64,000 bases of DNA from Hsuehochloa calcarea (Eukaryota; Streptophyta; Magnoliopsida; Poales; Poaceae). Where the stretch lies: the NCBI GenBank assembly GCA_036346395.1, contig CM070598.1, positions 2,897,517 to 2,961,516 on the forward strand, in the 5' to 3' direction. The notes beneath the pieces were generated by a model. It saw only the letters and a program-made list of their open reading frames with translations, did not search any database and was not told the DNA's origin. Positions 1-8,645 of the stretch are shown piece after piece. How positions within the stretch are numbered: the first letter of the stretch is position 1; every line of letters starts with the position of its first letter. The position numbers and the translations under genes are program-made.

Positions 1-425
1 CTGGACGCGATTCGGCATCCTGCTCGAGTTTGCCGACGGCGACGACGCACTGTAAAAGTTTGGAACTTTAGGCGTCGAAACACTTGTGTTGCCGTCAAGT
101 CAACTCACCAGATCGAAAATAAAAGGTACCCGTCGTTTGACAGTAGGGAGCCATTTCAGTGCACGAGCAACGCAAGTGGAGGGCTAGTGATCGGCATTTG
201 CAGAGGATATTCGCCGCATAATTCACAGGGCACCTGTTTAATATCAGATATGTGATCCTGGAAACGGAGAAGTAATATTGGCAACAGGGTTCACGTATCT
301 TTCTCATACTTCGTGGAGGCCCAAGTGGCAGCTTGCGTTCATCCAGCCCTGTTGCACAGCGCGACATGAAGAAAATTCAGCATCTGGGCCTCGTGCATCA
401 TCCGACCTCCACACCTATATGCTTC

Positions 426-530
426 AGCCCACAAAGGACCTCCTACAGCGCGCTCCCCTCCCGCAGCAGTGTCCCGGTTTAGTACCACATCGCCTAGCTC
501 CGGAGCAGCGAGTGGGAGAGCTGCTATAAG
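426..530 (+). promoter_or_regulatory. U1 snRNA promoter, left copy (MSP-like, USE, TATA)
   Basis: A USE-like element at 482-492 differs at one base from the plant consensus RTCCCACATCG. A TATA box (TATAAG) sits at 525-530, 32 nt before the predicted U1 start at 557. The USE-to-TATA gap is 32 nt, which fits the wider spacing of plant Pol II snRNA genes rather than the shorter spacing of Pol III U6 genes. AGCCCA at 426-431 fits the monocot-specific promoter element RGCCCR. Family rules are established knowledge; activity is inferred. Confidence 0.75.
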
Positions 531-556
531 AGCAGGGGCAGGGGCTCCGTTACTCC

Positions 557-718
557 ATACTTACCTGGACGGGGTTTACGGGCGATCAAGAAGTCCTGTG
601 GCCTAGGTAAGTGGCCCACATTGCACTCGGTGGGCGCGCTTGCTTACCATCTCCCCAAGTGGGAGAGTGGACGTCATAATTTGTGGTAGAGGGGGTACGC
701 GTTCGCGCGGCCCCTGCC
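557..718 (+). ncRNA. U1 spliceosomal snRNA, left copy
   Basis: This 162-nt stretch reads as a plant U1 snRNA, the RNA that recognises 5' splice sites in the spliceosome. The 5' end is AUACUUACCUG, the exact 5' splice-site pairing sequence. Loop I carries GAUCAAGAAG, the U1-70K binding loop, and loop II carries AUUGCAC, the U1A site. The Sm-site region reads AUAAUUUGUGG near 675-685, followed by a terminal GC-rich hairpin. Stems I and II keep pairing despite differences from the usual plant sequence, partly through G-U wobbles. The copy at 17234 is identical over the RNA. A USE and TATA box precede it at the right spacing. It could be a functional variant or a recent pseudogene; intact promoter and protein-binding loops favour function. 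Confidence 0.85.
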
Positions 719-799
719 AATTCTCCGAATTAGAAAATTAGTCCCATCTGTTCGCGCGGCCCCTGCCAATTCTCCGAAATAGAAAATTAGTCCCATCTG
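702..799 (+). repeat. 49-bp tandem duplication covering the U1 3' end
   Basis: Bases 702-750 and 751-799 are the same 49-bp unit with one difference. The unit holds the last part of the U1 terminal hairpin and the flank after it. The right-hand U1 copy has a single unit, so this arose (or was lost) after the segmental duplication. Confidence 0.9.
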
Positions 800-1475
800 T
801 TCTCTCCTAGTATTGTGGTAATGAGGAGGATTTGATTGTAATATCTAGTACCTCATTTTTCTTATCTGTTTTAAAAGATTCAATAGCTAACCATTTACAA
901 TTCAACCACGTAATAAAATTATAATTGATTCAACCAACAAACCATCTGTTCTTTCCTAGTATTGTAACCACGCTAATGAACCGCGGTAATGAGGGAGGAT
1001 TTGATTGTAATATCTTGTACTTCATTTCTCTTACCTGTTTTAAGATTCAGTGGCTAACCATTTACAATTCAACCAAACCAAAGCATCCTTCATGCCTCGA
1101 TGATTCAACCAACAAATCCATACCCATCCAACATGACATTTTAACCCAACCAAACCCTATAGTTTCAACCCAAACTAGTCAGCCTCGAATGTCTTGGCCC
1201 ATCTGCCTGTCGCGTACACTAGCTCCTTTGCTATGCCTCGACACCGCCTTGCAAAGCCCATGCAACCATCGAACGGTGCCTGAACCAGTGCCATCCGCTT
1301 CCCTGCTTGATCAAATGTCATCGCCGTCGGACCTGTAAATTGAAAATGAGTCCATCTGTTCTCTCCTAGTCTTGTAAAAACCGCGGTAATGAGGACTTGA
1401 TTGTAATATCTAGTACTTCATTTCTCTACCTATCAAGATTCAGTAACTAACCATCTTCAATTCAACCACAACATT
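780..1475 (+). repeat. Three diverged repeat modules of U1 3'-flank sequence
   Basis: A module of about 110-125 bp occurs near 780-905, 945-1070 and 1345-1470. It begins like the U1 3' flank (CCATCTGTTCTCTCCTAG) and continues through GGTAATGAGGA, TTGATTGTAATATC and a segment ending CAATTCAACCA. The same three modules lie in the right copy near 17410-17540, 17690-17800 and 18095-18220. No coding function is seen. Confidence 0.7.
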
Positions 1476-3600
1476 ACCCCCCCTTTAGCTCTCGCCTACA
1501 CCTATAAGCTCGCTACATTGTTGCGTTGCTCATCGTCTTCCCCAAGTCCAGCGGAAGCGACACCCTTTTCCACGGTTGCCACGGTAAACCTCAAAATTCA
1601 TTGCCAACTTCGTTCCTTCCTCGAAATATATCTTACCATTCTCTGGTCCTTTTACAATCCTCACAGTACCACCCCTCCCCGTCGGAAGGACACCGGCGTT
1701 GAGTCGCGCCGTCCCCAGCCTCCGCTCCCGACGACCTGCAGTCTCCGTTGTCTTCTCGAGACCCGCCGCCTTCGTTGTCTTCTCAACGAGCCAGTCGAAT
1801 CACGAGGGCTGCCTAGCCGTACCGAAGCTTTCCCTCACCTTCTCTAGCCATCCACTCTACCATAGGCCAGCATCGCCGCCCTCCTCCTCACCACCATGGC
1901 TACCCGCCGCCGCCAGCCTCCCTCGGATCATCTCGGGTCAAGCCATCATTGCATGAGAGTTCATCGGAGTTGTGTCGTGCTTATATGCACGCTGCCACCA
2001 TTGTTTTTTCCATTGGGGGCTCACCGCTGGTGATTCCTCTTCTCCACGATTGTGGCCCTTGTCGTCGCCGTTCCGACCTCCTTCGTCCTTCTCTCCATCT
2101 CACACCACCTGAAATCGACCCCCTGAGCCCGGGAACACACCCTGTTCTGGCCTTATCATTCGTTCCACCGCCGAATTTCATCGTCATCATTATTCCTATT
2201 TTCTACGGCCACCACCTTAGCCTGCCCCGTTCCGTTCGCTACAGTTATCCCGTCGCCACCCGTTCATTGGAGATGCAAGGGAGGATATCCGGGGGCCTGG
2301 GTACGCAGCAACCGGCGGTGACATAGATCAGAGGAGGAGAAGGGAGTCCGCGGCGGCGGCGATTCACGCTGGACGGTAGAAATCATTGCCTCATCCCTCT
2401 CCAACTTAGTCGGACTCAGCAACATAACCCTTTCCAACCCATGGCCACCCAAACCAGATGGACCAATGGATTGAACCCACACAAACCCGAACTTTTGAAC
2501 CCCACACCAAACCAAACCAATCTGTTTCCAGTGAACCAAACCAACCCGTTAGCTGTCTCAACCCATTTCCACCCCAAAGCTAACTCGAAGTGAAAGCCAA
2601 CCCATTACGGGCATTGGCCACAATCATCAATTACCCCACCACAATTTTATTACGGCATGTTCAATAGTTGTTGTCTCTAAAATAGCCATGTCATCATGAG
2701 ACAGCTGACAAGACAATAGTTCCAACACATTGTCTCTAAATTATTATTATTATATATTTTTTCATTTGCAATCGGTCCCACCTGCCAATGTTTTTTTAAA
2801 AATAAACTTCACCACCCTCTCCGTCTGTCTCTTGCCATTAGCCAAGCCACCAGGAGCAAAACCATCCAACACCGCCTCCTCCTTCCTTGCCATCGACGGA
2901 GCTCTCGATGATGCCACCCTTTGCCCCCTCGCGCCGCCGGCTATCGACGCTGTCCTCCCTCACAACCGCCATCCTCTACCTCACCGCCACCAGCCGCCAG
3001 CCTCCCCCTCCCATTCCGCCGTCGGTCTCGGCCTCCCCTCCATCTTCCCACGTCTCTGTCCGCATCGGGCCTCACTGCCGCCGCCAAATCAATGTCGTCA
3101 TTGGTCGGATTCGGGAGTCCGACATGTAGATTCGGCTAGATCCTTTTTGTTGGCTTGTAGATCCAGCGAATATGGGTTGTGGGTGCTAGATTCGGCCAGA
3201 TCCTTCCCGTTCGTTTTCTCCACCGATGCCAGCGCCATGGAGGTCGCCGTCTTCAATGTGTAGAGGTTGCGGTGAGGTAACCGTCGATTTCTCCACCTAC
3301 ACTAGCGCCATGGAGGTCACTGTCTTCAACGCGTGGAGGTTGCGGTGAGGTCGCCGTTGTTTTCTCTGGCGATGCCAGCGCCATGGAGGTCGCCATCTTC
3401 AGCGCGTGGGCAAGCGATGACAACCCTCCAAAAGCGCACAATAAGCAATAAAAATTTTCTCTGCCTATTCGGTCTCTCTCCTCTATCTCAGAAAAAAATC
3501 TAACGTGACATCTCTTAGAGACAGCTAAGGTAATTTTTTCGGTATACTTTTAAGTGCGGCTGACAATGGAAGATATCGTAGCATAAGACTAAATCAACCC
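1476..3600. other. Non-coding stretch between U1 and transporter, left copy
   Basis: GC-rich sequence with short open frames that change between the two copies by frameshift, so no gene is called. Near 2650 an end resembling Tourist/Harbinger elements (GGCATGTTCAATAG; preceded by TTAG in the right copy) is followed by a short inverted motif GTCTCTAA that recurs inverted near 3515. No clean right terminus was found. The rest is unexplained. Confidence 0.4.
3212..3411 (+). repeat. Minisatellite, about 72-bp unit, three copies
   Basis: Three degenerate units, each containing AGCGCCATGGAGGTC and TTCTCCAC or TTCTCTGG, run in tandem. The same array lies in the right copy near 19955-20155. It interrupts any coding reading of this stretch. 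Confidence 0.75.
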
Positions 3601-3859
3601 CACGTGCCGGGCCACGCGGCCAAGCTAACCCGGAAACATGGCCGTAGCGACCAGTGGCTTCCTCCCCTCGTCAGTCGTCACTCGCTACGTGCGCCACCGC
3701 CGTTCACGCCATCACAGCGCCCACCTCCACTTCGCGCCTCCGCCGCCTCCCACCTTGCCGCATCAACCGTCTTGGCCGCTCCGCCGCTGCGATGGATGCC
3801 TTCCACGTGTCATCGCTGGCCGCCGCCTCCCACCCCGCTCACCGCAGGCTCCACGTTGG

Positions 3860-4253
3860 TGTTGGAAATAATCAAGACTTTTCTTTGGATGACTAGGCGC
3901 GCGCGCGGAGAAAAAGTGCGAAACAAGTTGCCGTTGGTGCATCTTTGCACTCGGTCGAGTAAATTGCGATTGAGATCGCATGTCCGGTTTACTTGGATCG
4001 AGGTTTGATTTTCTGACTAATTCATGCATGTAACGAATGTTTACTAGTCGGCTAATAAGAGTATAAATAGAGGGCCTCGGTTTGATTGAGGCAATGCGCT
4101 CTGCACCATTCATTTTTCTCGCCATCGTCTTCTACCGTTGTTGTCCCTTCTTGATTCATTATTCACATCCGTCCGAGAGATCGTGAGTTCACGAGTGTGT
4201 GAGCAGAGAAGTCAAGATAATCGAGTGTGCGATCAGATGTCAAATTTCTAATA
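3860..4253 (+). repeat. Left LTR of the TR-GAG element
   Basis: About 394 bp, alignable end to end with the right LTR. Most differences fall where the right LTR has CAG or CTG; here those triplets are broken by small indels or local rearrangements. A TATA-like TATAAATAG lies near 4060. Confidence 0.9.
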
Positions 4254-4285
4254 TTTGGTATCGAGCTTGATTCGTTCTGGAGATC

Positions 4286-5172
4286 ATGGCGGCAAACAAG
4301 CTGGGTCCGGTGTCGCTTCAGTATCCGATGCTGACTAGGGACAACTACGCATCTTGGTGTATCAAAATGAAGGTCTTCATGCGAGCTCAAGGTGTGCGAG
4401 ATGCCGTCGAGACCGTGGCCGGCATGGCCGTGGAGACCAAGAAGGACAAGATGGCGCCGGCGCCATCTACCAAGGGATACCCGAGGGCGTGTTGCTTGTC
4501 ATCGCCGAGAAGCGAGACGGCGAAGATGCGTGGAATACGCTCAAGACCATGTACACAGGAGGCTGTCCGGGTGAGGAGCGAAGGTGCGAGACGCTCAAGT
4601 CGGAGTTTGATCTACTCGCATGAAGGAGCGGACTCTGTCGGCGAGTTCGCTATGAAGATTTCCTCAATAACCCGGCAAGGTGCGAGGCCTCGGTGAGGCG
4701 ATGGAGGAGAATTACATCGTCAAGAAGTTCCTTGGTCGATCTGGGAGAAGTTCTTGCCAATTGTCTCTACAATTGAGCGATTCGGGGACATTGAGATAAT
4801 GTCCTTGAGGAAGCGATCAGGCGGCTCAAAACTCATGAAGAGAAGTTGCACCTGCACCACATGCAAGGTGAGAATGAGCAAGGGCGCTTGTTGCTCACTT
4901 ATCTTTGAATGGCGAGCAAGGGCGGAAAAGACGGGGGCGGGAGTCTTCATTACCCACGACGATGTCGCCCCTAGTGAGAGGAGGCGCGGTGGTGGGGTAG
5001 TCGCCACGAGGCGAGTCGCGGTTCCAAACCGAAGCGCGACAAGAGTAACATAAGGTGCTTCAACTGCGACGTCTACGGGCACTTCGCATCCGAGTGCCGC
5101 AAGCCGAAGCGTAACCATGAGGATCAGGCGAACCTCATGTGTGCACAGGAAGATGAACCAGCTTTATTTTAG
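4286..5172 (+). pseudogene. Copia gag relic of the TR-GAG element
   Basis: The reading starts at ATG 4286 with a Copia gag N-terminus (NYASWCIKMKVFMRAQ). It continues through several frameshifts with recognisable pieces in all three frames (LLVIAEKRDGEDAW, KSEFDLLA, EENYIVKKFL). Near 5052-5095 a CCHC zinc knuckle is readable (CFNC, then GH, then C). The last open piece ends at a TAG at 5170-5172. Gag would form the virus-like particle. Frameshifts near 4450, 4620, 4680 and 4735 show it cannot be translated whole as written. Some indels may be consensus errors, because the LTR and primer-binding site show the same pattern. Confidence 0.8.
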
Positions 5173-5486
5173 TTGAGTCTAGAGTAGAAGGAATGTTAGC
5201 ATGTTAGCAATTAATTGAGTCTAGACTTAGTTTTTTATTTGCATGTGTGTATGGTGCAACAGGTGGTGTGCCTGAGATTGTACCAAGTAGTATCGCACGA
5301 AGTTATTCTAGGTGCAGGAGAACCGGAGAGTCCGGAGTAGCGGGGAGCCACTTGAACCTGCGGATTGATCCTAGATAACAGGTGCAGAAAATAATTACCG
5401 ATGGCGAGTAGTCAGGATGGCCGGGTCATCAGTCATGAGTAGGAGTGAAAGTTTTGGCATAGCAAAGTCTAGATTAGGGGGGAGAT

Positions 5487-5887
5487 TGTTGGAAATAATC
5501 AAGACTTTTGCTGGATGACTAGACGCCGCACGGAGAAAAAGTCTGAAACAAGTTGCCGTTGGCTGCAGTGCTGCACTCGGTCAGAGTAAATTGCAGTTGA
5601 GATCTGCATGTCCGGTTTACTTGGATCGAGGTTTGATTTTCCTGACTAATTCATGCATGTAACGAATGTTTACTAGTCAGCTAATAAGAGTATAAATAGA
5701 GGGCCTCAGTTTGATTGAGGCAGTGCGCTCTGCACCATTCATTTTTTCTCGTCACTGTCTTTTACCCGTTGTTGTCCCTTCTTCAGTTCATTATTCACAT
5801 CCGTCCAGAGATCGTGAGTTCCTGAGTGTGTGAACAGAGAGAGCTGAAGATAATCAGAGTGTGCAGTCCGATGTCAAATTTCTAACA
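5487..5887 (+). repeat. Right LTR of the TR-GAG element
   Basis: 401 bp, with TGTTGG at the start and CTAACA at the end, preceded by a G-rich polypurine tract. It has intact CAG/CTG triplets at most positions where the left LTR differs. Confidence 0.92.
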
Positions 5888-5982
5888 GTTGGTGCCCGAC
5901 CTGACACTAGTCTTCCGCACCTAAATATAGCCTTCGCTGCCCCTTCTATTCTGGGGCGGATTCTGGTTGTGGTTTTGACGAG

Positions 5983-7276
5983 ATGGAGGTGCATGTGCAG
6001 GTGCGGACCCACGCGCAGGCCGGCGAGTTGCCCTCGACCGACGCCGGAGATGGCGCGGCAGCGGAGGCCGACTTCTCGTGGGCGTCCGTCCTCCTCCCGT
6101 AAGTTATTCCTCACTCCATCTCTCAGTCGATGTCTTTTGGGGATAATCCAAATGTGCTAGGTAGAATGCATTTCTAGTTTGATTTCACCTTCCACATCGT
6201 GTAATCAGCCGGGGATTAAACCGACTCCAATGCATTGCGAATGCCTCGTTTAGTAGATTTTGCCTAGTCCAGGGTATTCTGGAGGATAACAATGTCAATT
6301 CGGTCAGTTTTTAAGATTACGCAAATTAGGGCTGTAGTATGGGAAATTATCATGTGTATAGTCAATTGTAACAAAGATGCGACATAATTTTACATTGTCT
6401 TCTCTTACGCTGCATAAACATCGTCTCACAAGGACTTTCCATGTCTTGCACTTAAAGCAGTTATAAAATGCATGGTATAATTCAGGATAAGTTATATTTG
6501 CATATATTTTTATTACAGACTGAATGCGTATGTTGCAGCATTCAGGTTGAATCCAGTGTTGCTTGTCCTAGCATTCCTGTTTGGTATAGGGATTCAAAAA
6601 TAAAGAAACAAACAAATAAAGGGTCAATACGATAGTCTCTGGAGCTTCCAGTACTAATGGGAAAATGCTCGGAATCTAGGTTCTTGTTCCCTGCCTTGGG
6701 GGGTCTCCTTTTCGGTTGTGACATTGGAGCAACCTCGGGAGCATCTATATCGTTGTTGGTCAGTCCCCATTTTGTTGTTTTGCAAGTTCCTGTAGTTGAC
6801 ATTCACTCTCACGGGGTTGCTTCCTCTTCATTTTTCAGTCTGCTGATCTCAGTGGCACCACTTGGTTCAGCCTCTCATCTGTGCAGATAGGGCTTGTGGT
6901 AATCCTTTGGGAGATTTCCGTGCTTCATAAGCTTTCGCTTCACCTTCCCATTCAAGTTGTTATGTTTAATGAGCTTTATTGTCATTTTATTTAGGCAAGT
7001 GGTTCACTTTATGGTGCTCTTGTTGGTTCCATTCTCACATACCGCGTTGCGGATTTTCTAGGTGATTTTAGACACTAGCCTGCTTCAATTTTCCTTACTA
7101 TATATTATTTGACAAGGAAATGACTTCACTGCTACAACCATCTTGGTGCAGGAAGAAGAATAGAATTGGTCACAGCAGCTGCATTATATATTTTTGGTGC
7201 TTTGGTCACTGGATTTGCCCCTAATTTTGTAGTTCTGATCACAGGTCGTCTCTTTTATGGCACTGGTATTGGTTTG
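5983..7276 (+). pseudogene. Truncated sugar transporter gene, exons 1-5 only
   Basis: This is the left duplicate of the transporter at 20750. Exons by comparison: 5983-6098, 6680-6758, 6839-6898, 6995-7061, 7152-7276; splice sites are intact. Intron 5 runs on to about 7850 and then meets Gypsy sequence; exons 6-13 are absent. Differences from the complete copy include Cys for Phe in the first helix motif GFDIG, Leu for Gln at the end of exon 2, Ile for Leu in exon 3 and Thr for Ile before GRLFYG. Only the first helices could be made, so transport is not expected. It may still be transcribed. Confidence 0.88.
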
Positions 7277-7877
7277 GTGAGTAGCTGCAAGCGCAACTGT
7301 TTCTTGCAAATATGAATATGTGGGGACCAGTAGTTAGATATTAAATATGCCCCTTTTACCACTACTAACACCCAAAAAACATTGGTAATCTATGATTTGA
7401 AACAATTCCTTCCCACCTATGATATTCACCGTTCTGTGTCATGATGCCTGGTCAGGTTTTTGTGATTTACCAATTAATTACCGAAGTGTGACAGAGTAAA
7501 AAAAATCGGTACCAATGTAGCATGATGGCCATGTTTTTTTACTGAATTAGTTATAATATAACTAGATAGAAATCATGGATGGCAGTATGGCACTATTTGG
7601 ATCCTTGGAGTATAATATTATGATGCATATATAGCGAAATCAACTTAGTTGATGAAATCCACCTTTTAGGCTAAGATCTATCTTCTTCTTTTTTTCTTTG
7701 TTTGAATTTCTGAGCTTGTTGGTACTCGGTGGCTTGGTGCTGTGACTGTAATATCTACACTATCTTGTTTTGCACCAGCTTAAAACACCCATAATTGTTT
7801 AAATTGTCAGTGTTTTGTTAAAAAGGCTTAATAGCAACTGAAGAGGAGGTTCACAACTTTTTTTTTAAAAACCCCAC

Positions 7878-8589
7878 TGAAGAGGAACGCCCTTTTCCAC
7901 GACTGCCACGGTGTCGTAGGGGCGGCCCCAATGACCCGACGAAGCCCGTAGGACAGACCTCGCAACTCACGAGCACGTAGGCCCCTCTCGGGCGTCGGCG
8001 TCCTTCTGGCGATGCTCGGAGACAATCGGAGCCTCCCGAAGGTCTCGAGTCCGCGAGGCCCGAAGTAGTGGGTCCTCCGGGGCCACCTTCGGGAAGATCC
8101 GGAGCCCCTTCGAAGGGTCTCCGGAGCTTCACGAGGCCCGAAGCAGTGGGCTCTCTAGGGCTACCTCGGGGAAGACCTGGAGCGCCTTCAAAGGGTCTCG
8201 AGCCCGCGTTACCGGCGATTGGCCTCGAGGCCACCCGAGGAAGACACAGAGCCTCCAGAAGGGTCTCCGAGTCCCGAGAGGCCAGCGGCCAGTCCTCGAG
8301 GACCACAGGGAGCTTGAGAAGGTGGGGCACTCCGGGAGCAGGTGGACCAGGTACACCAACCAGATGGACCAAGCCCAGGAAGACCCACCGTGAGCCGAAG
8401 CCTACGCGTAGACGGGGAAAAATCCCTGCAGCACCTAGCCCCACCCTGTAAAGGGCGGATTTTAGTTTTTTTGGAGCAGTCAATACATACATTTTCCCGA
8501 CAACTGGTCCCTTCTCCTGAGGACTTCTTGACCCCTCCGAGTGTACCGGGGTTCCCCTTCTCTTACTGCCTAGCCTTTTTGCTACAACA
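7878..8589 (+). repeat. 5' LTR of Gypsy element A
   Basis: The right end is firm: it ends CTACAACA at 8589 and is followed by the TGGCGCC primer-binding site. The left end is placed at the first TG after the transporter intron and is uncertain. Inside, two GC-rich subrepeats of roughly 85 bp occur near 8045-8215 (CGAGGCCCGAAG to AAGGGTCTC). Confidence 0.7.
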
Positions 8590-8591
8590 GT

Positions 8592-8611
8592 TGGCGCCGT
8601 CCGTGGGGACC
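8592..8611 (+). other. Primer-binding site of Gypsy element A
   Basis: TGGCGCCGTCCGTGGGGACC starts two bases after the LTR end. TGGCGCC starts are usual for Gypsy primer-binding sites; the exact tRNA is not assigned. The minus-strand element at 62290 has a related site. Confidence 0.8.
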
Positions 8612-8645
8612 GACGGAAAGTCAAGCACAGCTCCGAAGTACTAGC

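Larger units (their letters stand above)
3860..5887 (+). mobile_element. Gag-only LTR retrotransposon (TR-GAG type, Copia-derived)
   Basis: The element is bounded by LTRs that start TGTTGGAAAT and end CTAACA (left end eroded to CTAATA). A perfect 5-bp target duplication GTTGG flanks it (3855-3859 and 5888-5892). The right copy has the uninterrupted site near 20656. A primer-binding site resembling the initiator-Met type follows the left LTR (4256-4270), and a G-rich polypurine tract lies just before 5487. Inside is only a Copia gag relic with a zinc knuckle; no protease, integrase or reverse transcriptase is seen. It must have moved using enzymes from another element. It inserted after the segmental duplication. 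Confidence 0.92.
1..7850 (+). repeat. Left copy of a segmental direct duplication
   Basis: Position 1 matches position 16675, and collinear near-identity continues to about 7850 (equivalent to about 22640) with scattered point and small indel differences. Each copy carries a U1 snRNA gene, a non-coding stretch and transporter exons 1-5. Differences seen: a 49-bp tandem duplication just 3' of U1 here only, a 20-bp insertion near 16978-16997 in the right copy only, a shorter GC-rich stretch near 3820, and a 2.0-kb LTR element at 3860-5887 here only. The match is already present at the first base, so the left edge may lie outside the window. The right edge falls in intron 5 of the transporter, where Gypsy sequence starts. 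Confidence 0.95.

Noticed and set aside
1518..2326. Overlapping open frames also present at 18266-18993
   Set aside because: The frames end differently in the two duplicates, change by frameshift, start without a convincing context and match no family; treated as non-coding.
2650..3590. Complete Tourist/Harbinger transposon
   Set aside because: The left end looks right, but no matching right inverted end or TTA duplication was found, so it was not called as an element.
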